A stretch of 64,000 bases of DNA from JAXGPP01 sp040766885 (lineage in GTDB: Bacteria; Planctomycetota; Planctomycetia; Pirellulales; Thermoguttaceae): positions 62,001-126,000 of the forward strand of contig JAXGPP010000007.1 of assembly GCA_040766885.1 (NCBI GenBank), written 5' to 3'. Numbering within the stretch: the first letter of the stretch is position 1; every line of letters starts with the position of its first letter. Shown here piece by piece: positions 43,894-52,411 of the stretch. The notes under the pieces are model-generated. The model saw nothing but the letters and a program-made list of their open reading frames with translations, was not told where the DNA came from and searched no databases. The position numbers were made by a program, and so were the translations under genes.

Positions 43894-45462
43894 ATGTTGG
43901 CCGATCCGACTTTGCTGGTCGTAGACGACGAAGAAGTGATCTGCGAGGGCTGCCGGCGGATCTTTTCCCGCCAAGGCTTTCAGGTGGAGAAAAGCAGCGA
44001 TCCCCGGCAGGGTTTGGACCTTGCCGTCCAGCGCGATTTCAAAGCCATCCTCCTCGACATCAAGATGCCCTCGATGGACGGCATCCAGTTCCTGGAACAG
44101 CTTCGCGTCAAGAAGCCCGGCGTGCCGGTGATCCTCATGACCGGCTACCCGAGCATCCCCAACGCCGCCTCGGCCGTGCGGCTGGGCGCCTCCGACTACA
44201 TCACCAAGCCCTTCACTCCCGAAGAGATCACCCAGGCGGTGCAGCGGCTCTTGGGCGAAGGCGACGCCGCCTCGCCGGAGCACAAAGACGAGGAAACGTG
44301 GACCCCGGAGACGGGCGAGTTCCGCTTCTTCAACGAAGCCTGGTTCCAGGCTGGCCGCGACGGCACCGTCCGTGTCGGTGCCATGGTCCCCCGATCCGAC
44401 GGAATGAAGGTTGAAGACATTCGCCTGCCCCGCGTGGGCGAGGCCGTCTACCAGGGCCTGCCGATGGCTGGCCTGATCGTCGACGGCGCGGTGGTGCGGA
44501 CCATTCCCGCCCCCATCTCCGGCGTCGTCGTGGCGGTGAACCCGCTCCTGAAAGAAACCGCCTCCGTGCTCTGGCGCGACCCCTGCTGGAACGGCTGGAT
44601 CGCCGCCATCGCTCCCACGCGACTGGAAGCCGACGCCGAGCGCTGCACCCAGCGGCACGTGATTCTCGCCAACCCCGACAAGGCCGCTGCCGGCGAGCAG
44701 TGCCAGCGGCTTCGCGGCCTGGGTTGCGAGGTGCGGATCGTCACCAACGCCGATGAGCTTCTCCCGGCGCTCCGCGTGCTCGAAGGCGCGGTCGTCTTTG
44801 TCGACGCCGCCTCGTTCGCCGCGGCCGGACCGGAAGTCGTGCGGAAGATCAACTCGCTCGCCCCTTCCACCAAGGTGGTCGTGCTCGCCTCGCCCGCTTC
44901 GGAGTTCGAGACGCAGTACCGGCAGAACAAGATCCTCTACTATGCCGTGGAGGCCTTCGCGGATCACGAGATCGGCGAAATCCTCGACGCCGGCTTCCGC
45001 CACAAGCCGGCCGCCGTTGATGGCCGCAAGTTCGCCTCCGAGTTTCTCGCCAGCATCTCGATCACCAACCGCAACGGCAAGAAGGTGCACCTCATGGCGC
45101 CCGGTGGCCTCTTACGGAAGGACGAAGGGCTGGGAGTCAAGATCCGCCGCGGTCTCCTCGATCGGCTCTTCCCCATGGAAAGTAGCCTGGGGCATGGGCC
45201 TATCACCCAGCTCAAGATCGTCGAAGCCGCCCGCAAGTTCGACCACGTGGTGATCCTCGTGGTGAAGGACACCGGCCGCCTGCCCGGCAGCCTCCTGTTC
45301 GACACCAAGGGCGAGTACATCTCGGTGCCCGGCGACAAGGCAGGCAAGGTGACCACCATTGCCGTGCAGCCTGACGCCAGCGGCGCAGCCGCGATCGAGT
45401 TCGACGACCGCACCACCGCCGCCCTGGCGGAGCACATCATCCAGAAGATGGCCGAGTGCTGA
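43894..45462 (+). CDS. Four-domain response-regulator-like protein heading the Hdr-Flx operon
   Basis: A 522-aa soluble protein. Residues 5-122 are a canonical receiver (acidic pair Asp11/Asp12, Asp55 in LLDIKMP, Thr83, Lys105). Residues 145-245 resemble glycine cleavage H protein (PAPISGVVVAVN, then WRDPCWNGWIAAI), but the lipoylated Lys is missing: the site reads VDGAVVR. Residues 255-372 look like a second, degenerate receiver. Residues 378-522 resemble the hydrogenase maturation peptidase fold, with GGLLRKDEGLGVKI matching the first metal-binding motif, while later ligands seem absent. CGGGAG precedes the ATG. The place before hdrC suggests a regulatory or scaffolding role; the function is not known. 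Confidence 0.75.
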   Translation: MLADPTLLVVDDEEVICEGCRRIFSRQGFQVEKSSDPRQGLDLAVQRDFKAILLDIKMPSMDGIQFLEQLRVKKPGVPVILMTGYPSIPNAASAVRLGASDYITKPFTPEEITQAVQRLLGEGDAASPEHKDEETWTPETGEFRFFNEAWFQAGRDGTVRVGAMVPRSDGMKVEDIRLPRVGEAVYQGLPMAGLIVDGAVVRTIPAPISGVVVAVNPLLKETASVLWRDPCWNGWIAAIAPTRLEADAERCTQRHVILANPDKAAAGEQCQRLRGLGCEVRIVTNADELLPALRVLEGAVVFVDAASFAAAGPEVVRKINSLAPSTKVVVLASPASEFETQYRQNKILYYAVEAFADHEIGEILDAGFRHKPAAVDGRKFASEFLASISITNRNGKKVHLMAPGGLLRKDEGLGVKIRRGLLDRLFPMESSLGHGPITQLKIVEAARKFDHVVILVVKDTGRLPGSLLFDTKGEYISVPGDKAGKVTTIAVQPDASGAAAIEFDDRTTAALAEHIIQKMAEC

Positions 45463-45471
45463 GCCGACGCA

Positions 45472-45530
45472 CGGCGGGGCGAGTTCTGCAAGCCCCGCCG
45501 CGAACCGGGGCCCGGCGCACCGCCGGGCCC
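45472..45530 (+). promoter_or_regulatory. Two strong hairpins inside the operon
   Basis: The arms CGGCGGGGC/GCCCCGCCG enclose an 11-base loop at 45472-45500, and GGGCCCGGCG with its perfect complement encloses a three-base loop at 45508-45530. There is no T-run after them. They may slow or process the transcript between the leading gene and hdrC, setting different expression levels. Confidence 0.5.
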
Positions 45531-45571
45531 TCGAGAACTCGCCGGGTATATCACTGGAAGTGGGGGAAATC

Positions 45572-46159
45572 ATGCGAGCGGCAGGCGACACGTTGACCAT
45601 CGACCATCTGGATGAGCTCGCGCACACTCGCGTGCGCGACTGCTACCAATGCGGAAAGTGCTCGGCCGGATGCCCCCAGGCCGAGCACATGGACGTGCTG
45701 CCGAACCAGTTGATCCGGCTCGTTCAGCTCGGGCGGTTGGACAAAGCGATGCGGGCTGAGGCAATCTGGCGTTGCGTCTCGTGCCTCACCTGCTCCACGC
45801 GGTGCCCCAAGTCGGTGAACTGCGCCGGTGTCATGGACGCTCTCCGGCAGATGGCTTTCGAGCACGATGCCGCTCCCCCCAGCCAGCGCCGCACGGTGGT
45901 CTTTCAGCAGGCTTTCCTGGAGAACATCCGCCGCAACGGCCGGCTCAACGAGCTGGAACTCGTCGGTCTTTACAAGACCAAGTCGTTCCTCGGCGACTGG
46001 AGCGTGCCCATGCTCGTGAAGGACTCGCTTCTTGGCCCGAAGATGATCCGGCGGGGCAAGCTGCATCTGATCCCACACAAGGCCAAGGACCGCGGCGTGG
46101 TGCGGCGAATCTTCGATCGCTGCCTGGCCAACGGCAACAGTCAACCGACAGACAAGTGA
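45572..46159 (+). CDS. hdrC: Heterodisulfide reductase subunit C
   Basis: The ATG at 45572 has GGGGGA just upstream and gives 195 aa. Two CxxCxxCxxxCP clusters bind [4Fe-4S]: Cys24, 27, 30, 34 (CYQCGKCSAGCP) and Cys68, 71, 74, 78 (CVSCLTCSTRCP). HdrC passes electrons from HdrA to the active site in HdrB. The N- and C-terminal extensions are normal for the family. The frame before this ATG reads Pro/Ser/Arg-rich nonsense. HdrB begins 11 bases after the stop. Confidence 0.9.
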   Translation: MRAAGDTLTIDHLDELAHTRVRDCYQCGKCSAGCPQAEHMDVLPNQLIRLVQLGRLDKAMRAEAIWRCVSCLTCSTRCPKSVNCAGVMDALRQMAFEHDAAPPSQRRTVVFQQAFLENIRRNGRLNELELVGLYKTKSFLGDWSVPMLVKDSLLGPKMIRRGKLHLIPHKAKDRGVVRRIFDRCLANGNSQPTDK

Positions 46160-46170
46160 GGGTCCCGGCC

Positions 46171-47031
46171 ATGGAATTGAGCTACTACCCTGGCTGTGCC
46201 CTGCACGGTTCCTCGATCGACTACGAGATGTCGGTCCGGGCGTGCCTCAAAGCACTGGGCGTCACGCTGCACGAACTCGACGACTGGATCTGCTGCGGTG
46301 CGACGGCGGCGCACTCGCTCAACCAGAAACTGGCCGTCGCTCTTCCGGCGAGGAACCTCGGCCTGGCCGAACGCGACGGCGCCGCCGAGATGCTCGTCCC
46401 CTGCCCGATGTGTTCGGTGCAGCTCATCAAGGCCGGACAGATGCTCACGAGCGATCCGGCCCTGCAGGCTGAAATCTCCGAGATCGTCGAGCTTCCGGTG
46501 ACCGGCAGCACAGCGGTCCAGAACCTGATTCAGGTCCTGCAGAAGATCGGCGATGAGAAGATCAAGCAGGCCGCGGTCCGGCCGCTGTCCGGATACCAGC
46601 CCGCCTGCTATTACGGCTGCCTGCTGACCCGCTCGCCGGAACCCCGCTTCGACGACTGCGAGCAGCCGCGGTCGATGGAGACGCTGCTTTCGCTCCTGGG
46701 GGCCGCGCCGGTCGACTGGAACTACCGCACCGAGTGCTGCGGAGCGGGCATGACGATGGCCAACGAGGAAATCGTGCTCGAGTTGTCGCACAAGATTCTC
46801 GCCGATGCTGGCCGCCACGGCGCCAACTGCATCGTCGTCGCCTGCCCGATGTGTCATGTCAACCTCGATATGAAACAGGCCGACGTCGAACGGCGATTCG
46901 GTGTCGACCACGGTCTGCCGGTGTACTACCTCTCCGACCTGGTGGGGCTGGCGATGGGAATCGATGAGCGGACGCTCGGCATTGACCGGCACTTTGTCCC
47001 CTGCCGACCGCCAGTGAATCAAGAGGCGTAG
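46171..47031 (+). CDS. hdrB: Heterodisulfide reductase subunit B
   Basis: A 286-aa protein with two CCG domains: Cys9, Cys41-Cys42-Gly, Cys78-x-x-Cys81, and Cys146, Cys150, Cys189-Cys190-Gly, Cys225-x-x-Cys228. These bind the pair of noncubane [4Fe-4S] clusters that cleave a disulfide. In methanogens the substrate is CoM-S-S-CoB; in bacteria DsrC or an unknown thiol pair is assumed. There is no membrane helix, so it is the soluble HdrB type. The next gene follows after one base, showing translational coupling. Confidence 0.9.
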   Translation: MELSYYPGCALHGSSIDYEMSVRACLKALGVTLHELDDWICCGATAAHSLNQKLAVALPARNLGLAERDGAAEMLVPCPMCSVQLIKAGQMLTSDPALQAEISEIVELPVTGSTAVQNLIQVLQKIGDEKIKQAAVRPLSGYQPACYYGCLLTRSPEPRFDDCEQPRSMETLLSLLGAAPVDWNYRTECCGAGMTMANEEIVLELSHKILADAGRHGANCIVVACPMCHVNLDMKQADVERRFGVDHGLPVYYLSDLVGLAMGIDERTLGIDRHFVPCRPPVNQEA

Positions 47032-47032
47032 C

Positions 47033-49036
47033 ATGGCGCGCATAGGCGTATTCACGTGCTGGTGCGGCGAGAACATCGCCCGCAATGTCGACGTCGAGCA
47101 GGTCGCCGCCGAGGTGGCCGAGTTGCCGGGCGTCCGTTGTTCCGTCGCCTACAAGTACATGTGCTCCGACCCCGGCCAGACGCTGATCCGCGAGAAAATC
47201 GCCAGCGAAAGGCTCGACGGCCTCGTGGTTGCCTCCTGTTCTCCGCACATGCACCTCAAGACGTTTCGCAAGGCCGCGGAAACTGCCGGGCTCAACCCCT
47301 ACCTCGTCGAGATGGCCAACATCCGCGAGCATTGCTCATGGGTCCATCACGATAAGGCTCAAGCCACGCGAAAAGCGGTCGATCTGATCCGCATGGCGGT
47401 GGCCAAAGTCCAGCAGAATCACGCCTTGAAGCCCATCCAGGTGCCGGTCACGCGGCGAGCGCTGGTGATCGGCGGCGGCGTGGCAGGAATCCAGGCGGCG
47501 CTCGACATCGCCGACGCCGGACACGAGGTGGTGCTCGTCGAACGCGAGCCCTCGATCGGCGGCAAGATGGCGGGGCTCTCCGAGACCTTCCCCACGCTCG
47601 ACTGTTCGCAGTGCATCCTCACGCCGCGGATGGTCGAAGTGGCCCAGCATCCGCGGATCAAGCTCCTGACCTATTCGGAAGTCGAATCGGTCGAAGGCTA
47701 CGTGGGTAACTTCAGCGTCACCATCCGCAAGAAGGCCCGCTATGTCGATGTCGACAAATGCACCGGCTGCGGCCAGTGCTGGAACGCCTGCGTCTCGAAA
47801 AAGAACTCCAGCGAGTTCGATTATGGCATGGGCAACCGTACGGCGATCTACATCCCCTTCCCGCAGGCGGTCCCGGCTCGGCCGGTGATTGACAGCACCG
47901 CCTGTCTCAAGCTTACCAAGGGGAAGTGCGGCGTCTGCCTGAAGAAATGCCTGGCCGGCGCGATCGACTTCGACGCCCAAGACGAGGTGGTGACCGAGAA
48001 AGTCGGCGCGGTCGTCGTCGCCACAGGCTATCAACTCTACGGCCTCGACCGCAACCAGCAGTCGGCCAGGCTCAGCGGCTACGGCGAATACGGCTACGGC
48101 GAATTCAAGGATGTGATCGACTCGCTGCAGTTCGAGCGGCTGGTGTCGGCCTCCGGCCCAACGGGCGGCGAACTGAAGCGTCCCTCCGACGGTGCCACCC
48201 CGAAGACCGTGGTCTTCATCAGTTGCGTCGGCTCGCGCGACAACGCGAAGGGGATGTCGTACTGCTCTAAGGTGTGCTGCATGTATGTGGCGAAGCATAC
48301 CATGCTCTATCGCCATAAGGTGCACGACGGCGAGGCCCACGTCTTCTATATGGACATCCGCTCGGGAGGCAAAAACTACGACGAGTTCGTCCGCCGCGCG
48401 ATCGAAGAGGACGGGGCGAACTACCATCGCGGCCGGGTTTCCAAAATCACGCAGGAAGATGGCAAGCTCGTGGTCCGGGGCGTCGACACGTTGGCCGGTG
48501 AGCCGCTCACCATCCACGCCGATCTGGTCGTCCTAGCCAGTGCGATGCGGCCGGCCACGGGGGTCGAACTCCTCGCCCAGAAGCTCAACGTCGGTTACGA
48601 CGAGTTCGGCTTCCTCTCCGAGTCGCACCCCAAGCTGCGGCCCGTGGAAACAGCCGCTGCGGGCGTATTTGTCTGCGGCGCATGCCAGGGCCCGAAAGAC
48701 ATTCCCGAGTCGGTGGCTCAGGCGACCGCTGCCGCCGGCAAAGTGCTGGTGATGTTCAGCCGCGAGAACCTCACCCGGGAACCGGAAATCGCCGAAGTCA
48801 ACGAGCGAACGTGTGCGGCGTGCTTCGCCTGTGTGCGGGCGTGCCCCTACTCGGCGATCGAGAAGGCCGAAATCCGCGATCGCGATGGAAATCTGGTGAA
48901 GCGGACGGCCCGCGTGAACGGCGGCCTGTGTATGGGTTGCGGCACCTGCGTCGCCATCTGCCCCTCCAAGAGCGTCGACCTGGAGGGCTTCAGCGAGCAG
49001 CAAATCTACTCGATGGTGGAGATGTTGTCGTTATGA
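47033..49036 (+). CDS. hdrA: Heterodisulfide reductase subunit A (flavin, bifurcating)
   Basis: A 667-aa full-length HdrA, the central flavoprotein of electron bifurcation. It has the N-terminal domain with Cys9/Cys11 and Cys44, and the FAD fold with GGGVAGIQAALDIA near 147-160. The conserved CSQC (191-194) follows, and an inserted ferredoxin-like module with Cys243, 246, 249, 253 and further Cys at 291-306. A C-terminal pair of clusters comprises Cys594, 597, 600, 604 and Cys633, 636, 639, 643. FAD would split electrons from the Flx subunits between a low-potential acceptor (ferredoxin) and HdrB. The last bases overlap the start of the next gene by 4. Confidence 0.92.
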   Translation: MARIGVFTCWCGENIARNVDVEQVAAEVAELPGVRCSVAYKYMCSDPGQTLIREKIASERLDGLVVASCSPHMHLKTFRKAAETAGLNPYLVEMANIREHCSWVHHDKAQATRKAVDLIRMAVAKVQQNHALKPIQVPVTRRALVIGGGVAGIQAALDIADAGHEVVLVEREPSIGGKMAGLSETFPTLDCSQCILTPRMVEVAQHPRIKLLTYSEVESVEGYVGNFSVTIRKKARYVDVDKCTGCGQCWNACVSKKNSSEFDYGMGNRTAIYIPFPQAVPARPVIDSTACLKLTKGKCGVCLKKCLAGAIDFDAQDEVVTEKVGAVVVATGYQLYGLDRNQQSARLSGYGEYGYGEFKDVIDSLQFERLVSASGPTGGELKRPSDGATPKTVVFISCVGSRDNAKGMSYCSKVCCMYVAKHTMLYRHKVHDGEAHVFYMDIRSGGKNYDEFVRRAIEEDGANYHRGRVSKITQEDGKLVVRGVDTLAGEPLTIHADLVVLASAMRPATGVELLAQKLNVGYDEFGFLSESHPKLRPVETAAAGVFVCGACQGPKDIPESVAQATAAAGKVLVMFSRENLTREPEIAEVNERTCAACFACVRACPYSAIEKAEIRDRDGNLVKRTARVNGGLCMGCGTCVAICPSKSVDLEGFSEQQIYSMVEMLSL

Positions 49037-49512
49037 GTCACACCAACGGGAGCAAGACGGGCGCAGAGACCGCGGCTGGCACGGAAAACGGTTTCCAGCC
49101 GAAGATCGTGGCCTACGTCTGCAACTGGTGCACCTACCTGGGAGCCGACCTGGCAGGAACCAACCGGCTCGAGTATCCAGCCAACGTTCGCATCATCCGT
49201 CTGCCGTGCACCGGCCGAATCGATTTCAACTTGATCGTCAAGGCGTTCGAGGTCGGGGCCGATGCGGTGCTCGTTTCTGGCTGCCATCCGGGCGATTGCC
49301 ACTACACGTCGGGCAACATGCACGCCCGCCGGCGCTGGATCCTGTTCCGCGAATTGCTCGATACTCTGGGAATCGAGATGGAGCGGATTTACTTCTCATG
49401 GATCTCGGCTGCCGAGGGGCGCAAGTGGCAACAGGTTATCACGGAGATTACGGAGAAAACCAGGCAGATGGGGCCGTACCTGGCCTATCGCGAAATCAGC
49501 GGGAGGGTGTGA
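49033..49512 (+). CDS. flxD: MvhD/FlxD-type iron-sulfur subunit
   Basis: A 159-aa protein whose ATG lies within the stop overlap ATGA with hdrA. It has the cysteine set of MvhD, Cys30, Cys33, Cys59, Cys84, Cys89 (CNWCTY, LPCTG, SGCHPGDC), thought to bind a [2Fe-2S] cluster. In known complexes this subunit links an electron-input module to HdrA. The first 20 residues look disordered. No hydrogenase subunits are nearby, so input should come from the Flx genes downstream. Confidence 0.88.
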   Translation: MSHTNGSKTGAETAAGTENGFQPKIVAYVCNWCTYLGADLAGTNRLEYPANVRIIRLPCTGRIDFNLIVKAFEVGADAVLVSGCHPGDCHYTSGNMHARRRWILFRELLDTLGIEMERIYFSWISAAEGRKWQQVITEITEKTRQMGPYLAYREISGRV

Positions 49513-50375
49513 TGCAGGACCAACTCCGCCAGACATGCCGCCGTTTGCTCGAAGAAGGCCAGGTGCAGGTCGTCATCGGCTATGGCCAAAGCGGCGACGG
49601 GCCGGCATACCCGGTGTTCATCACCCGGGCAGAAGACGCCGATCAGTTGGTCTGGAATGATCGGTGCTTTGCGAACCTGACTACCTACTTGAAGCGCAAG
49701 GAGATCCGCAGCCTGGGCAAGGCGGCGGTGGTGGTCAAGGCCTGCGACGAACGGGCGTTGGTGGTGCTGGAGAAGGAATCACAGATCGACCGCGGCGGCC
49801 TGGTGGTTGTCGGCGTGGCCTGCCAGGGCGCGGCGCGCCCGCGAGAGCCGAAGTGCGAAAGCTGTGAGAATTCCCTGCCGCGGCGGGCCGACATCTCGAT
49901 CACTCCGGCCGACGCCCCACCGCCCGGCCGGCAGTCCGCTGCAGCGACTCCGGCGAAAGACCGGTTCGCCGCGCTCGATGCCTTTCTCGAAAAGTCGCCC
50001 GCCGAGCGGATGGCATTCTGGCAACAGGAACTCGCGCGTTGCGTGAAGTGTTACGCCTGCCGGCAGGCGTGCCCATTGTGCTACTGCGAGCGGTGCATTG
50101 TCGACAAGAACCGGCCCACAGCGATCGACACTTCGGCCACGCTCAAGGGCAACTTCGCCTGGCACATCACGCGGGCATTCCACCTTGCCGGGCGTTGCAT
50201 CGGCTGCGACGAATGCACCCGAGTATGCCCGGCCGGAATCGACCTGCGGTTATTGAACCTGTCGCTGGCCCGGTCGGCGGAAGCGAATTTCGGCTATCGG
50301 CCGGGCGTGGACGCCGCGACCGAGCCGGTGCTCGGCAGCTTCTCGGCGCAAGACCAGGAGAGCTTCATCCGATGA
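49512..50375 (+). CDS. Flx-type iron-sulfur subunit with three Cys clusters
   Basis: A 287-aa protein starting in the overlap TGATG with flxD. Its N-terminal half (about residues 1-125) includes CVACQGAARP-like Cys residues and resembles the F420-hydrogenase beta type, in a reduced form. Then come CVKCYACRQACP (Cys177, 180, 183, 187), an adjacent Cys-rich CYCERC (190-195), and CIGCDECTRVCP (229-239). It corresponds to FlxB or FlxC of the Flx-Hdr complex of sulfate reducers; which one I cannot say. It should conduct electrons between the NAD(P)H-oxidising subunit and FlxD. ATGA overlap links it to the next gene. Confidence 0.8.
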   Translation: MQDQLRQTCRRLLEEGQVQVVIGYGQSGDGPAYPVFITRAEDADQLVWNDRCFANLTTYLKRKEIRSLGKAAVVVKACDERALVVLEKESQIDRGGLVVVGVACQGAARPREPKCESCENSLPRRADISITPADAPPPGRQSAAATPAKDRFAALDAFLEKSPAERMAFWQQELARCVKCYACRQACPLCYCERCIVDKNRPTAIDTSATLKGNFAWHITRAFHLAGRCIGCDECTRVCPAGIDLRLLNLSLARSAEANFGYRPGVDAATEPVLGSFSAQDQESFIR

Positions 50376-51388
50376 GCGAGATCATCTCCCTTTCCGCTCT
50401 CAAGCGACTCGCCGGCGACTGGCTTGCCGAGGGCCGACGCGTGGTTGCCCCGGTGCGCGCCCGCCCGGACGTCGTGCTCTACCAGGACCTCGCAAACCCC
50501 GAGGCACTCGTATTGGAAAGCTTCGTCCATCCGGCGAACACGGTCAAAGACGTGGTGTTTCCGCGGCACGAACGGCTTTACGCCTATAAGCTCCACGGCA
50601 AGCAGATCGAACTCGTCGATGCCGAGCCCCCCAGCCGCGAGCAGATCGTGCTGGGGGCGCGTCCATGCGACGCTGCGGCGCTGCCGATCCTGGATCACGT
50701 GTTCAACTGGGACTACGAAGAGGCAAGCTACAACCGCCGCCGCGAGCTGACCACCGTGGTCACGCTGGCCTGCCGGCAGCACGACGAGCACTGCTTCTGC
50801 ACCGCCGTCGGCCTGGCGCCGGACGACACGCGTGGTTCGGACGCCATGCTCTACGACCTGGGCGATGGCACCCTGGAAGTCCGCTGCCGCACGGAGAAGG
50901 GCAAAGCCCTGTTCGCCGGGAAGACGGAATCTTCGAGCCGCGTGGGAGAACTGCCGCCGCGGCCGGAGAGCAGCGTCGATCTGGAAACGATCGAGCGGTT
51001 TCTCGCCGACGGCTACGAGAACCCGCTCTGGCAAACAGCTTCGCTCCGCTGCCTTGGCTGCGGGGCCTGCGCCTATGGCTGTCCCACCTGCCACTGCTTC
51101 GACATCGTCGATGAGCGGGACGGCAGCGGCGGACACCGGGTGAGGAATTGGGACGCCTGCCAGTTCGGCCTGTTCACTCTTCACGCCTCGGGGCACAACC
51201 CCCGCAGCGCTCAGGCACATCGGCAACGTCAGCGGATCTACCACAAGTTCCGCATCTACCGTGAGAAATTCGGCGAGACCCTATGCACGGGCTGTGGCAA
51301 TTGCACCCGGAATTGCCCCGTGAGCCTTGGCGTCCGCCCGGTGCTCGAAGCGGTGATGACCGAAGCATTGCGAACGCAAGAAACGTAG
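50372..51388 (+). CDS. Flx/AsrA/sulfhydrogenase-beta type ferredoxin subunit
   Basis: A 338-aa protein that starts by a four-base overlap. It carries LGARPCDAAALP near 94-105, then HDEHCFCT, both typical of the sulfhydrogenase beta and anaerobic sulfite reductase A families. Two [4Fe-4S] sites follow: CLGCGACAYGCPTC (Cys227-237) and CTGCGNCTRNCP (305-315). It is an electron-transfer subunit between the flavoprotein of the next gene and the rest of the Flx-Hdr complex. An alternative reading as part of a sulfite reductase is less likely because the siroheme subunit is missing. Confidence 0.82.
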   Translation: MSEIISLSALKRLAGDWLAEGRRVVAPVRARPDVVLYQDLANPEALVLESFVHPANTVKDVVFPRHERLYAYKLHGKQIELVDAEPPSREQIVLGARPCDAAALPILDHVFNWDYEEASYNRRRELTTVVTLACRQHDEHCFCTAVGLAPDDTRGSDAMLYDLGDGTLEVRCRTEKGKALFAGKTESSSRVGELPPRPESSVDLETIERFLADGYENPLWQTASLRCLGCGACAYGCPTCHCFDIVDERDGSGGHRVRNWDACQFGLFTLHASGHNPRSAQAHRQRQRIYHKFRIYREKFGETLCTGCGNCTRNCPVSLGVRPVLEAVMTEALRTQET

Positions 51389-51455
51389 GTGGATCGAGCG
51401 AAGCGGACCCACCGAAGACTGCATCCCGACCCTCAACTCTGGACGCTCAACTGCC

Positions 51456-52319
51456 ATGCACGCCCCCAACCGGAGCCTGGCGACGGCCGCCAATATCTAC
51501 AAGCCGGAACTGATGGAAGTGCTGGAGGTCCAGCAGCACACGGCTGACGTCAAGTCGGTGCGGATCCGCTTCTTGGACGAGCAGCGGGCCGCGGAGTTCT
51601 CGTTTCGCGTTGGGCAATTCGGCATCTTCTCGGCGTTCGGATATGGCGAGTCGACGTTCAATATCTGTTCCAGCTCGAATTGGGAGGGCTTCATCGAGTT
51701 CTGCTTCCGCCGCACCGGCAAAGTCACCGAAGCTTTGTGGGGCGTGGAGAAAGGCGACACGATCGGCTTCCGCGGGCCGTATGGCAACTGCTACCCAATG
51801 GACCGTTGGCGCGGCAAGAACCTGATCTTCATTGGCGGGGGAATCGCCATGCCGCCCATCCGCTGCGCGATCTGGTACGCCCTGGAGAATCGCGACGATT
51901 ACGGCGACATCACGATCGTTTACGGCGCCCGAACGCCTCGCGATTACGTTTTCGCCAGCGAACTCGACCGTTGGGCACAATGCGAGCGGGTCCGGGTAGT
52001 GAATTGCGTCGACCCGGGAGGAGAGACGCCCGACTTCAAGGGGGAGATAGGTTTTGTGCCCACCGTGGTCGAACGCGCCGGCATCGCCGCCAACGACTCG
52101 GTCGCCCTGGTGATCGGGCCGCCGGTGATGATCAAGTTCACGCTGCCGGTGCTCGAGAAGATGGGGCTGGCCGACCGCGACATCTACACAAGCCTCGAGA
52201 ACCGCATGAAATGCGGCGTCGGCAAATGCGGGCGATGCAACTGCGGCCCGCTCTACGTCTGCAAGGAAGGCCCCGTATTCACCGTCGAGCAGCTCAAACG
52301 GTTGCCAAACGACTACTGA
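51456..52319 (+). CDS. flxA: FAD/NAD(P)H oxidoreductase, FlxA-like
   Basis: A 287-aa protein of the ferredoxin-NADP reductase superfamily, anaerobic sulfite reductase B/dihydroorotate dehydrogenase electron-transfer type. It has an FAD-binding domain (RVGQFGIF, then STFNICSSS), a nucleotide-binding motif LIFIGGGIAMPP near 123-134, and a C-terminal [2Fe-2S] site with Cys253, 258, 261, 269 (KCGVGKCGRC). It should oxidise NAD(P)H and feed the Hdr complex. The 67-bp gap before it contains GTGGATC...GACCCAC, a weak hairpin. The ribosome site is poor, so translation may depend on readthrough from upstream. Confidence 0.85.
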   Translation: MHAPNRSLATAANIYKPELMEVLEVQQHTADVKSVRIRFLDEQRAAEFSFRVGQFGIFSAFGYGESTFNICSSSNWEGFIEFCFRRTGKVTEALWGVEKGDTIGFRGPYGNCYPMDRWRGKNLIFIGGGIAMPPIRCAIWYALENRDDYGDITIVYGARTPRDYVFASELDRWAQCERVRVVNCVDPGGETPDFKGEIGFVPTVVERAGIAANDSVALVIGPPVMIKFTLPVLEKMGLADRDIYTSLENRMKCGVGKCGRCNCGPLYVCKEGPVFTVEQLKRLPNDY

Positions 52320-52332
52320 ACGCGAAAAAACG

Positions 52333-52375
52333 CGACACCGGGCACACGGCGCTCGATGCCGCGTACTCGGTGTCG
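52333..52375. terminator. Hairpin at the end of the Hdr-Flx operon
   Basis: The arms CGACACCG and CGGTGTCG with an inner CGGC/GCCG pair lie between the flxA stop and the convergent lipoprotein gene. There is no long T-run. It probably ends transcription from one or both directions. Confidence 0.5.
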
Positions 52376-52411
52376 TAAGGTCCTTGCATGCTGGCAGCGT
52401 TCAGCAGATGA

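Noticed and set aside
42711..45090. Long minus-strand frames opposite the sulfatase and the response-regulator-like gene
   Set aside because: Both plus-strand genes have clear motifs and ribosome sites; the antisense frames are Gly/Val/His-rich.
49512..52319. Anaerobic sulfite reductase (asrABC)
   Set aside because: AsrA- and AsrB-like proteins are present, but there is no siroheme-binding AsrC, and the linkage to hdr genes favours Flx-type subunits.
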